A stretch of 45,730 bases of DNA. Origin: JAPXRI01 sp033813635 (lineage in GTDB: Bacteria > Bacillota > Clostridia > Oscillospirales > QAMX01). The notes under the pieces were generated by a model. The model was not told the DNA's origin, searched no databases, and saw only the letters and a program-made list of their open reading frames with translations. This document shows positions 17,026 to 25,128 of this stretch, one piece after another (position 1 is the first letter of the stretch; each line of letters opens with the position of its first letter). The stretch lies in the NCBI GenBank assembly GCA_033813635.1, contig JAPXRI010000021.1, positions 1 through 45,730 of the forward strand, in the 5' to 3' direction. The translations under genes were made by a program, and so were the position numbers.

Positions 17026-19551
17026 TTATCGCGTGGGCGGCTCCCACTGCGTCGTCTGCGCGGACGTTGATGACGTCGCCTTTGTGCCGGTCGGGCGCGT
17101 CGTTTCGGTGGGTGCGGTTTGCCCCGTTGTCGTCGCCTCGGTCACCGGCGCGGAATGGACTGTGCAATACTCCTCCAGCGCGTTTCCGTCGTAGGCCACC
17201 GCCGGGAAATAACTGGAGAGGATGTTTTCAGGCAGTGTGCCCGGGTAGTGTACGCAATATTTTTCGTCGCTTACCGTTATCCCCGGCACGGCAAAATACC
17301 GGTAGAGATTTAAAAGCGATACCTGTTTGACTTCCGTCGCGGGGCAGTGCTCCGTCGCTATTTTCCCCGTCGCGGTGCAGACATCCACAGTTTTATGGAC
17401 GTCGCAGAGCATTGTCGGCGCATCCTCCGGGAAAAACTTACCGGTAGCCACCCTGTTTCCGCGGGTATCCGCCCTGCAGGCGTCCGTCGGCTGCTTGCCG
17501 CTGTCCGAGCAGTAATAATAGGTCTGAAGTCCGTCCGGGTCGACAAAGCGCGCCGGCTCCTTATCGGCGAGGAGCTTGGTCATAACGGTTTTCCATGTGC
17601 CTACGGCCGGATTTGGATAGAGCAAGATTTCTTTGTTGATGTCATAACCGTACCATACACCGGCGACATAATAGGGCGTTATGCCCACAAACCAACGGTC
17701 GTAGTTTTTGGTGGTCGTACCGGTTTTGCCGGCGACGCCGAAGCCGCTGATATTCGCGCCGGTAGCCGTACCGTTTTTGACAACTTCTTCAAGCATTGAG
17801 CGCATATAATACGCGGTTTTCGGTTTTATCGCCTCCTGAACGTTGTTTGTGTTGTCCAAAATCACTTTCCCTTCGGAGTCAATAACCTGCGTATAGGTCG
17901 ACGGGGCTCTGTAGACGCCGTTGTTGTTAAACGGAACATACGCCGCCGTCAGGTCCAGAAGGCTTACGCCGTTCGTATATCCGCCCAGAGCGAGCGCGGC
18001 GTATCCTATGTCCTCCTCCCCCAGATCAAGACCGAATTTTTTAGTCGCGTACTCGAATGACTTCTGCGGCGTCAGCTTCATCAGCACGCGAACCGCCAAT
18101 GTGTTAACCGAGTCTGCGACACCTTTCTTGACCGTCATCAGTCCGGTATAAATCCGGTTGCTGTTCGCAGGCCACGCTTCGACTCTGGTTCCTTCCGCGA
18201 GCGCTGTTTCCGCATCGATAATCACGCCGCTGTCGTCTATTAAAAGCGGGGGCGAGTCGTCAAATACCGAATAGGGCGTGATCAGGCCCAGATCCAGCGC
18301 CGGCGCGTAGACCGTCACCGGCTTGGTCGAGGAACCCGTCTGCCGCTTGGAAAGCGCCCTGTTCAGTACGAGGTTTCCCGTCTTCCGGCCTATGCCCCCG
18401 ACAATCCCGCGCAGATATCCGTCGGTCGAGTAAACCACCATTGCCGACTCAATCTGAGTCGTCCCCTTGACCGTCGGGAAGTTGGTCCTTTCGGAATAAA
18501 CCTCTTCGAGCGACTTCTGAACGTCCGGGTCGATGGTCGAATATATCTTGAGGCCGCCGGCATAGAGCATCTTGTACGCAATCGTCTGGGAATACCCGTA
18601 CTGCTCTTCCAGCTGATCCACGATTTCGTTAACCAGCATGTCGACGAAATAGGACTGGATTTCGCCCTCGTCGTCGCTGTCGTCGGATGAAGATTTGAAT
18701 ACCAGCGTCTCGTTGACCGCTTCGATGTACTCTTCCTTTGTTATTTTCCCGAGCTCCAGCATTTTCGAGAGAATAAGCTCCTGCCTCTCCTTATTGTTGT
18801 CGGGATTCTGGAGCGGGTCGTAGTAGGTCGGTCTGTTTGTGATCCCGGCAAGGCACGCGCACTCCGCAAGGGAGAGATCGCTCACGCTCTTTCCAAAATA
18901 TACATATGCGGCGGAAGCCACGCCGTAACATCCCTGGCTTAAATTTATCGTGTTCAGATACATCTCCATGATCTGTTCTTTTGAAAGCTTCCTTTCAAGA
19001 TTCAAAGCCCGGAGAATTTCGAGCACCTTCCGCTGTATTGTAATCTCATCGTCGCTCGTAATGCTCTTTACCAGCTGCTGCGTGATGGTTGAGCCGCCGA
19101 AATTGCTGGAAAACGGCATAATTACGTTTGCCGCCGCGCCGATCGTTCTTCTCCAGTCGACGCCCTTATGACTTTCAAAGCGTTCATCCTCAATCGCTAT
19201 GACAGCGTTGACCAGGTCCTGCGGAATATCGCTGTAGTTGACCCACACGCGGTTTTCGGAGCCGTGCAGCCTTGTTAGCTCAATCTGCTCGCCCGTATCG
19301 CTGTCCGTATAATAGACAACCGACGTGAGATTCATGTTGATCTCGCCGACGTCGATATCCGCCTGCGGCAGCAGATAGGCCTTGACATACAGCCCGAAAA
19401 CCGCAAAGCAGATAACTCCGGTAAACACCGCCACGAGAAACGCACCTATCGCGACCTTCAGGGCCGCCGCCCCGACGCGCGCGGATACGTCTACGACCTT
19501 TTTGGCCTTATCCATCAGCGGTTTTATTTTAATATTTTTAAGCTGCATCAT
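17026..19551 (-). CDS. Class A penicillin-binding protein (transglycosylase/transpeptidase)
   Basis: This bifunctional peptidoglycan synthase has 841 residues. A short cytoplasmic N-terminus leads to one membrane anchor at about 33-60. The GT51 glycosyltransferase domain has the catalytic EDERF at 121-125 and GGSTITQQLVK at 152-162. The transpeptidase domain has SSTK (catalytic Ser407), an SVN motif near 480 and GKTGT near 620. A long Cys-containing C-terminal extension follows, ending in about 40 Thr/Ser/Pro-rich residues that probably lie in the wall. It resembles PBP1A/PonA. The ATG (MMQ) follows GGAGGAAAGG. The gene is in the run with murB, whiA and dnaE. Confidence 0.95.
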   Translation of the reverse strand: MMQLKNIKIKPLMDKAKKVVDVSARVGAAALKVAIGAFLVAVFTGVICFAVFGLYVKAYLLPQADIDVGEINMNLTSVVYYTDSDTGEQIELTRLHGSENRVWVNYSDIPQDLVNAVIAIEDERFESHKGVDWRRTIGAAANVIMPFSSNFGGSTITQQLVKSITSDDEITIQRKVLEILRALNLERKLSKEQIMEMYLNTINLSQGCYGVASAAYVYFGKSVSDLSLAECACLAGITNRPTYYDPLQNPDNNKERQELILSKMLELGKITKEEYIEAVNETLVFKSSSDDSDDEGEIQSYFVDMLVNEIVDQLEEQYGYSQTIAYKMLYAGGLKIYSTIDPDVQKSLEEVYSERTNFPTVKGTTQIESAMVVYSTDGYLRGIVGGIGRKTGNLVLNRALSKRQTGSSTKPVTVYAPALDLGLITPYSVFDDSPPLLIDDSGVIIDAETALAEGTRVEAWPANSNRIYTGLMTVKKGVADSVNTLAVRVLMKLTPQKSFEYATKKFGLDLGEEDIGYAALALGGYTNGVSLLDLTAAYVPFNNNGVYRAPSTYTQVIDSEGKVILDNTNNVQEAIKPKTAYYMRSMLEEVVKNGTATGANISGFGVAGKTGTTTKNYDRWFVGITPYYVAGVWYGYDINKEILLYPNPAVGTWKTVMTKLLADKEPARFVDPDGLQTYYYCSDSGKQPTDACRADTRGNRVATGKFFPEDAPTMLCDVHKTVDVCTATGKIATEHCPATEVKQVSLLNLYRYFAVPGITVSDEKYCVHYPGTLPENILSSYFPAVAYDGNALEEYCTVHSAPVTEATTTGQTAPTETTRPTGTKATSSTSAQTTQWEPPTR

Positions 19552-19609
19552 AGTTTAAGCCTTTCCTCCCAACCCGGCGCAGTTGCCGGGCCGGGATGCC
19601 GCATGGTTT

Positions 19610-19933
19610 CTATTTCAGATCTTTCTGTATCAGCTCGGTCAGAAGCACCTGATCGTCCGGTGAAACCGTGTCCTCCGCGACAATGTTTTTCGAGGTATAC
19701 CCGCATTTTCGGCATTTGTGTATGATCTGATAGCCCTTACCGGACTTATAGGTCACTCCCACCGGATCCATAATCCCGCCGCAGCCGCTCTGCCTGTCGC
19801 CCGGCTTGTCGTCTACATGCTTCGAGCATAGACAAAACGGGCAGTGGTTCCGGTAGCTCCCGTTTGTGACGGGCACGACCTTTTTGCCGCAATTTTCGCA
19901 TATAAAGCCGGTATTTTCCGTCTTATGTCCCAT
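19610..19933 (-). CDS. RNHCP domain protein, small zinc-ribbon-like
   Basis: This 107-residue protein contains the namesake RNHCP motif (YRNHCPFCLCS near residue 29). Four further CxxC or Cys pairs (CENC, CGGI, CRKCGYTS) suggest two zinc knuckles. The family is found in many Gram-positives and has no established role. The gene has a weak ribosome site and lies between yggS (26 bases upstream) and the penicillin-binding protein (58 bases downstream). It may be co-transcribed with them, but that gives no function. Confidence 0.8.
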   Translation of the reverse strand: MGHKTENTGFICENCGKKVVPVTNGSYRNHCPFCLCSKHVDDKPGDRQSGCGGIMDPVGVTYKSGKGYQIIHKCRKCGYTSKNIVAEDTVSPDDQVLLTELIQKDLK

Positions 19934-19959
19934 AATGACTAAATCCTCACACGGCGCTT

Positions 19960-20679
19960 TCAGCCCGGTCTCCGCTCGCCGAAAATCCCTCTGCCTACCC
20001 TGACGATCGTAGCGCCCTCCTCGACGGCGACATCGTAATCCTCGGACATCCCCATTGATAGGATGTCGAAACCCTCCGGGGCATTCGCTCTAAGCTTTAA
20101 AAACAGCTCCCGCATCGCCGAAAAATATTTTCTCGCCTCTTCCGGTTCGGAAACCGGCGGAATCGCCATAAGTCCCCTGGTTCTGATCCCGCCGCAGTTC
20201 CAAAGCCTTTCACAGAGCTCCGCCGCCTGCTCCGGCATAATTCCGGATTTATTCTCCTCTTTTCCTATATTAACCTCAATAAGAATATCCGTGACGAGGT
20301 TTTGCCGCTCGGAAAGCTTCGCGATAGTCGTACCGAGTTTTTCCGAGTTTACGGAGTGGATTAGGCATACCTTACCTACGAGATATTTTGCCTTGTTGGT
20401 CTGCAGGGAGCCGATAAAATGCAGCGGGACGCCGCAGTACGCACCGTCGCCGTATTTCGCGATAAGCTCCTGCACCCGGTTTTCACCGGCCGCGTCAATT
20501 CCGGCTTCCACCGCCGCTCGTATCTCAGCCGCCGTCCTTGTTTTCGTGGCTGCCAGCAGCGTGATATCTTTCCCTTTACGCCCGCTCTTCGCCGCCGCAA
20601 TCTCTATTCTTCCGCGGATTTCGCCAATCTTTTCCCGGATTTTGTTTTTTTCGGTCTCAAACTGTTCGTAATCCTCCAT
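19960..20679 (-). CDS. yggS: YggS-family PLP-binding protein
   Basis: This 239-residue PLP carrier and homeostasis protein has a single alanine-racemase-like barrel. The PLP lysine is Lys46 in LLAATKTRT, and SMGMSEDYDVAVEEG near 205 is the phosphate-binding site. The family controls the PLP supply and is often next to division genes (ylmE in Bacillus). It is the first gene of the long operon, with GGAGG five bases before the ATG. Confidence 0.94.
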   Translation of the reverse strand: MEDYEQFETEKNKIREKIGEIRGRIEIAAAKSGRKGKDITLLAATKTRTAAEIRAAVEAGIDAAGENRVQELIAKYGDGAYCGVPLHFIGSLQTNKAKYLVGKVCLIHSVNSEKLGTTIAKLSERQNLVTDILIEVNIGKEENKSGIMPEQAAELCERLWNCGGIRTRGLMAIPPVSEPEEARKYFSAMRELFLKLRANAPEGFDILSMGMSEDYDVAVEEGATIVRVGRGIFGERRPG

Positions 20680-20691
20680 GCGCGCCTCCAG

Positions 20692-20710
20692 CCCGCCGCT
20701 TATCGGCGGG
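20692..20710 (-). promoter_or_regulatory. Leader hairpin just upstream of the yggS ribosome site
   Basis: A perfect 7-bp inverted repeat CCCGCCG/CGGCGGG with a 5-base loop ends a few bases before the GGAGG of yggS on the minus strand. It has no U-run, so it is not a terminator. It could alter ribosome access; this is inference. Confidence 0.5.
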
Positions 20711-20765
20711 GCCGAACCTTTAGAAAACTGTTTTTATTTGCAAATTCAAATGATAATTCTTTATT

Positions 20766-20793
20766 ATTATAGCAAATCGACCGTAAAAATCAA
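20766..20793 (-). promoter_or_regulatory. Promoter of the yggS-to-dnaE operon
   Basis: On the minus strand, -35 TTGATT (20788-20793) and -10 TATAAT (20766-20771) are 16 bases apart, with TGC before the -10 as an extended element. The leader to yggS is about 80 bases and contains the hairpin at 20692-20710. Confidence 0.7.
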
Positions 20794-20820
20794 GTAACAA
20801 ACCGTGAACGACTACAGTAT

Positions 20821-20848
20821 AAAAAACCCGCGGGGTTTGACCCGCGGG
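20821..20848 (-). terminator. Rho-independent terminator of the fucosidase gene
   Basis: An 8-bp CCCGCGGG stem with a 6-base loop is followed on the minus strand by TTTTTT. It ends 30 bases after the fucosidase stop and separates that gene from the yggS promoter. Confidence 0.85.
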
Positions 20849-20877
20849 CTTTTAACGGTGTCTCATCTGATATCCAG

Positions 20878-22179
20878 TTATATTTTATTGTCCCCGGCGA
20901 AATCCCGGCCGCCGTGGAGCTGCGGATAATAGCTGGCAAAGACATATTTCGGCTGGCCGTCGAACTCCAGCCTGATTACGGTAACGCCGGCGATTTTATC
21001 CGGCACTTCCGTCGGAAGATTTTTTAGTATGATTCTATGGCCCCTGTACTCGAAATCTATCGGCGTCCCGTCGATGAAGCTCACGGATTTCGGGGCGGTT
21101 AGGTACCCGCCTATGCCCATTGTGCCGGATTTCGGCCATATCATGTTCCAGAGATAGACGTATTTATCGTCCGCGCTCGCCATACAGACCCCGTTTCCTC
21201 TGAAAAAGCCCTCTTTTTCATTGTGGAGTTTGCCGTATACCGCGGCGCCGTTCACGGAGAGCCATTTGCCGACCGTCGTCAGCGGTTCGGCCGCTTCGAG
21301 CGGCACGGAACCGTCCGGCGCCGGGCCGATATTCAAAAGAAGATTCCCGTTGCCGGCCGCGCAGGTATGCAGCATCTTAATGATGCGCTGCGCGTTATAG
21401 CTGTAGGGTTTCGCCTGTTCAGAGTCGACATAGCCCCAGCTGATATCGTTGAACGTCATGCAGGCCTCCCAGTCGCGCTTGTCCGCCGTGACATGGCCCT
21501 CGGGCGTTGAGAAATCCTCTGCCAGCCCGCTCCGGTTGTTGATGATTATATGGGGCTGGAGCGAGCGGAGATACTGGTTCCTCTCAAGGGAGTCCCAGCC
21601 CTCCCAGCTCTCCATCGGCGCGGAAACGTCGTACCAGAGGATGTCGATTTTTCCGTACTGCGTCAGGAGCTCCGTATTCAGCGCTTTTATGTAATCGGTA
21701 AAACGGCGGCGCGCCTCCTTGTCATAGGCGCAGGCGTAGCCGTCCGGATGATGCCAGTCCATAAGTGATGAGTAAAAACCGATTTTCAGACCGAATTCGC
21801 GGCAGGCGTCGACAAACTCGCGCACAATGTCGCGTTTCGGCCCGTAGTTGACCGAGTTAAAGGGGTTAGCCTTTGAGTCCCAGAGTGAAAAGCCCTCGTG
21901 GTGGCGGGTCGTCATCACCATGTACTTCATTCCCGCCTTTTTGGCAAGCGCCGCCCACTCGCGTGGCGCGCCGGGCTTCGGGCAGAAGGTGTCGGCCAGC
22001 TTTTCGTATTCCTTCACCGGAATATTCTCAAGGGTCTGCACCCACTCGTTTCTCCCCAGCTGGGAATAGAGCCCGTAATGGACGAACATGCCGAAACGGG
22101 CTTTGCGCCACCAGTCCATCCGCTCGTCCCTCGTCGAGGCCACCTGCTCCTCATACTCGGACTTTGACAGTATTTTCAC
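20878..22179 (-). CDS. GH29 alpha-L-fucosidase
   Basis: This enzyme would hydrolyse terminal alpha-L-fucose from glycans with retention of configuration. The 433-residue protein has the GH29 barrel: RFGMFVHYG near 28, TTRHHEGFSLWDS with the paired His at 93-94, and DILWYD with the likely nucleophile Asp184. A C-terminal beta-sandwich region covers about 320-433. There is no signal peptide, so it acts in the cytoplasm on imported glycans. I chose GTG at 22179, eight bases after AAAGGA; ATG at 22188 overlaps that ribosome site. The linkage specificity is not visible. The gene is single, with its own promoter and terminator. Confidence 0.88.
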   Translation of the reverse strand: MKILSKSEYEEQVASTRDERMDWWRKARFGMFVHYGLYSQLGRNEWVQTLENIPVKEYEKLADTFCPKPGAPREWAALAKKAGMKYMVMTTRHHEGFSLWDSKANPFNSVNYGPKRDIVREFVDACREFGLKIGFYSSLMDWHHPDGYACAYDKEARRRFTDYIKALNTELLTQYGKIDILWYDVSAPMESWEGWDSLERNQYLRSLQPHIIINNRSGLAEDFSTPEGHVTADKRDWEACMTFNDISWGYVDSEQAKPYSYNAQRIIKMLHTCAAGNGNLLLNIGPAPDGSVPLEAAEPLTTVGKWLSVNGAAVYGKLHNEKEGFFRGNGVCMASADDKYVYLWNMIWPKSGTMGIGGYLTAPKSVSFIDGTPIDFEYRGHRIILKNLPTEVPDKIAGVTVIRLEFDGQPKYVFASYYPQLHGGRDFAGDNKI

Positions 22180-22215
22180 AGCAATCATCCTTTCGTAATA
22201 AATACTTCCGACTTT

Positions 22216-22244
22216 ATTCTATACGCTGCCGCGCCAAAAGTAAA
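22216..22244 (-). promoter_or_regulatory. Promoter of the fucosidase gene
   Basis: On the minus strand, -35 TTTACT (22239-22244) and -10 TAGAAT (22216-22221) are 17 bases apart, about 40 bases before the gene. The -35 is imperfect, so confidence is moderate. Confidence 0.55.
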
Positions 22245-22266
22245 GAAAAACGGAGTCTTTTCTTTG

Positions 22267-23357
22267 CTAAGCGCGGATAGATTTACGGCTGCTTTTCCGG
22301 TACTCCGTAATCGCTTTTAGAAATTCGGCACTGTACCTCTCAAGCTTTCGCTTTCCGACGCCCGACACCTTGAGAAATTCCTCCTCCGTTTCCGGAAGCT
22401 TTTGACACATGTCCGATAGGGCCGCATCCGTAAAGACCAGATAGGCCGGAACCTTTGCCTCCGCGGCGAGCGTTGCGCGGAGCTTATTCAATTCGGCGAG
22501 CAGCCCGTCGGAGCAAGCATTATCGTTTTTCTGTCTCTTTTTCGCATGCGCGGCGTTTTCCGAGGCCGGGACGCGCATTTCGACCCTGCATTTACGGTAT
22601 AAAACATCCGCCGATTTCGCCGTCAGCGTTAAGACCGGGTATTGCCCGTCCGACACCGCAGCAAAGCCCTGAGCGATAAGCGCATCCACTATTCTACGCA
22701 GCCCATTTTCCGGAACGTCCGCCATCAGGCCGTAGGTCGACTCTCGGTCAAGCCCTGTGCCGACGATTCTCCGTCTCTCGCTGCCGCGCAGGATATCAAC
22801 TATCATTTTTACTCCGAAACGCTGGCCCGTCCGCGCACAGCACGAGAGGATTTTCTGCGCATCGAGCGTGACGTCGACGGTTTTAAACCCCGCCAGACAA
22901 GATAACTCGGCCTGAAATCCTTCCCCCACTGGGACACGCAGTGGGCCTCGTCAACGGCCGCAAGCGAGACGCGGATCTTTGAACACGCCTCTAAAAAGCC
23001 GGTTGCTTCCAGGCGCTCCGGCGCGACGTAGACGATTTTATAGGCGCCCTCCACCATCAGCCAGATTACCTTATTGTACTGGGGCGGAGTAAGCGAGCTG
23101 TTTGTATACGCAGCGCGCACGCCTGCCTGGGTCAGGGCGTTCACCTGGTCCTTCATCAGCGAGATTAGCGGCGATATCACAAGCGTAATCCCCGGAAGCA
23201 TCAGCGCCGGGAGCTGATAGCAGATCGATTTGCCCGCGCCGGTGGGCATCACGCAGAGAGCGTCCCTCCCGGAGAGCAGACTGTCCACGATCTTCTCCTG
23301 CCCGTCCCTGAACCCGGAGTGCCCGAAGCAGGTCTTCAGCACCTCTATTTTCGTCAT
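22267..23357 (-). pseudogene. recQ: recQ helicase, broken by an internal out-of-frame deletion
   Basis: RecQ is a 3'-5' DNA helicase, normally about 600 residues. Here the N-terminus is intact to residue 155 of the GTG-start frame: Walker A PTGAGKS at 41-47 and DEAHCVSQWG at 139-148. The frame then jumps after FRPSY to LAGFKTVDVT, the start of the C-terminal RQC region, in another reading frame. The junction lies at about 22897-22902. The downstream frame (ending at 22267) still encodes RQC and a complete HRDC domain (LSDMCQKLPETEEEFLKVSG near its end). The missing block of roughly 230 residues holds helicase motifs III-VI and the zinc-binding Cys residues, so the gene cannot make an active helicase. 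Start ATG 23357 has AAAGG eight bases upstream. A sequencing or assembly artefact is the main alternative. Confidence 0.85.
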
Positions 23358-23410
23358 TTGCGGCACCTTTCCAAGGCAAGCGTTTACGAAAGCCTCCCGG
23401 CCCCCGCTAT

Positions 23411-23438
23411 GCGGGTTGACGGACTCGTTTCAACCCGC
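23411..23438 (-). promoter_or_regulatory. Structured leader hairpin upstream of recQ
   Basis: A perfect 9-bp inverted repeat GCGGGTTGA/TCAACCCGC with a 10-base loop lies between the recQ promoter and the start codon. It has no U-run on either strand. A short tandem repeat (ATCCCGCAGCT-like, twice) sits between it and the promoter. It may be a leader structure or operator. Confidence 0.45.
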
Positions 23439-23456
23439 AGCTATCCCGCAGCTATC

Positions 23457-23485
23457 ATTTTATCACAAACGGGCGTTTCCAACAA
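23457..23485 (-). promoter_or_regulatory. Promoter of recQ
   Basis: On the minus strand, -35 TTGTTG (23480-23485) and -10 TAAAAT (23457-23462) are 17 bases apart, with TG one base before the -10. An inverted repeat GGCGTT-6-AACGCC (23472-23489) overlaps the -35 and could be an operator. Confidence 0.6.
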
Positions 23486-23564
23486 CGCCGCTTGGCCGAC
23501 ACCGCTTCTTATTTTTTTAAACCGGATAATTGCCCGCAGGGCCTTTGCGGCATTAATCCGTCGC

Positions 23565-25118
23565 TTAATCGTACAGCCCGAAAAGCTTTAGCAACCTCTG
23601 CCAGAAATTCAGCCGGACGGGCTCCTGGACCGGAGTGTCCTCCGTTTCCTCAACCCTTATGGCTTGCGTTTTCAGCACAAACTGCACCGACGCGACATTA
23701 GTATTTTTATCCGAGACAAAGGACACAACCTCATCGCCGCTGCCGGTGATACCCTCGAGAATTTCGTCTATTTTTTCGGCTATTTCAGCGTCGACGCCGG
23801 CCGCTCCGTTTTTCATCTCGCCGGTCCCCGCCTTATACGACGCAAGGCCGCCGCGCAGCTCGCCGATCGCCGCGTTCAGTTCCGCCCCCGCGCTGTAAAT
23901 CTCGTTTGCGGACGCGGCGAGCTTCGAAACCGAGGACTCAAGCCCGGCAGCGCCTCCCGCCAGGTCCGAAGCACCCAGGCTGAGCTGCGAAACGCCGTCC
24001 GTATAGCTTTTAATCCCGGCGGCAAACTCCACCGCCCCGTCAAGCTGAGCCTTTATCGCCGCGAGCTCCGGAATATTTTCAAGAATCGCGGCGTAATTAT
24101 CCGGGGTTAGGACCGGGAGACCGGGATACGCTGACGAAAGCTGCTGGTCCGCCGCGGCAAATATCGATTGCAAGATCGACTGCGCGCCGTTTACCAGCGA
24201 CTCGTTTTGCGCCGAAAGCGCCGCGAGACCGCTGCTCAGAGCCGCAGTGCCGGCGTTTAGGTCGCCGATTCCGCCCGAAAGCCTGGAGATTCCGTTTTTA
24301 AATGCTGCGATTCCGGCAACGTATCTGCTCATCCCCTCCGCGAGCTTTTCCGCGCCCTCAAGCAGATCGCCGGCGCCGCCGTCGAGATCGTCTATCGCGT
24401 CGATAAACTGTGAGATTTCTTCGGTAAACTGAGTTACGTCGACGTCGATATCCAGCGCGAGCCTGATCCCGTTAATCGAGATAGCGTCCATCTCAAAATT
24501 ACGCACGTCGGCGGTTACCGTGAATTCGGCTCCCTTGCCCGGAAGAACGGTATAGCTGATCTGTTTTTCGCTGCCCGCGTCCGCTATCGTCGCCCCGGCG
24601 GCGGAGATATTGCCGCAAATCTTCGTATCGAGACTCAGCGAGACCTGAAGCGCGTAGTTGTTGAAAAACGTTTCGTTCACGTCCGGGTTTTTCTCGACGG
24701 TAATTTCAATCTTAAGCGCTCCGCTCTTGCCGGCGAGCTCCATAGCCGTTATTTCAACGCCGCCCAGGAAGTAGCGGACCAATATTTTCCACGGCAGCGC
24801 CTTTGTCGAAAGCGTCCCCTTGTAATAGAGCCTTGCGGCCGTGGTATTTATCGTTATCTCGCCGTCCTTTTTTCCTATTTGTTCCGCGGTAGTCAGATTT
24901 TCGACGGCGGTATAGTCCCCGTAGTCCGTGATCTTCCCGCCGTTAAAAGCGTTGACGACAAATATTTCGCCGACTCCGCCGTTTGCGTCAAGAATGCCGT
25001 AAACGACTTCTTCCTTTTCGGAGGGCGTTCCCGCGGCAGAGGCGGAAAACCCCCGAGCTAGTATCATTGTCAGAGCCAATATTAAAGCGAGCGGCTTTCC
25101 TAGCTTTTTTATCATCAC
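23565..25118 (-). CDS. Secreted LxxG heptad-repeat protein, YhgE/Pip-like
   Basis: This 517-residue protein starts with a signal peptide (MMIKKLGKP, then a hydrophobic core, with cleavage probably after ASA near 28). A mostly beta-like region covers about 40-230. Residues about 235-430 are long helical repeats with Leu-x-x-Gly spacing (LAGGAAGLESS, LSGGIGDLNAG, LRGGLASYKAG), like the heptad-repeat region of YhgE/Pip proteins. No clear membrane span follows; the C-terminus ends in NFWQRLLKLFGLYD. It begins 10 bases after the MMPL transporter stop and is surely co-expressed with it, suggesting an extracytoplasmic partner. The ATG follows GGAG by seven bases. The function of such pairs is not settled. 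Confidence 0.8.
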   Translation of the reverse strand: MMIKKLGKPLALILALTMILARGFSASAAGTPSEKEEVVYGILDANGGVGEIFVVNAFNGGKITDYGDYTAVENLTTAEQIGKKDGEITINTTAARLYYKGTLSTKALPWKILVRYFLGGVEITAMELAGKSGALKIEITVEKNPDVNETFFNNYALQVSLSLDTKICGNISAAGATIADAGSEKQISYTVLPGKGAEFTVTADVRNFEMDAISINGIRLALDIDVDVTQFTEEISQFIDAIDDLDGGAGDLLEGAEKLAEGMSRYVAGIAAFKNGISRLSGGIGDLNAGTAALSSGLAALSAQNESLVNGAQSILQSIFAAADQQLSSAYPGLPVLTPDNYAAILENIPELAAIKAQLDGAVEFAAGIKSYTDGVSQLSLGASDLAGGAAGLESSVSKLAASANEIYSAGAELNAAIGELRGGLASYKAGTGEMKNGAAGVDAEIAEKIDEILEGITGSGDEVVSFVSDKNTNVASVQFVLKTQAIRVEETEDTPVQEPVRLNFWQRLLKLFGLYD

Positions 25119-25128
25119 AGATCTCCTT

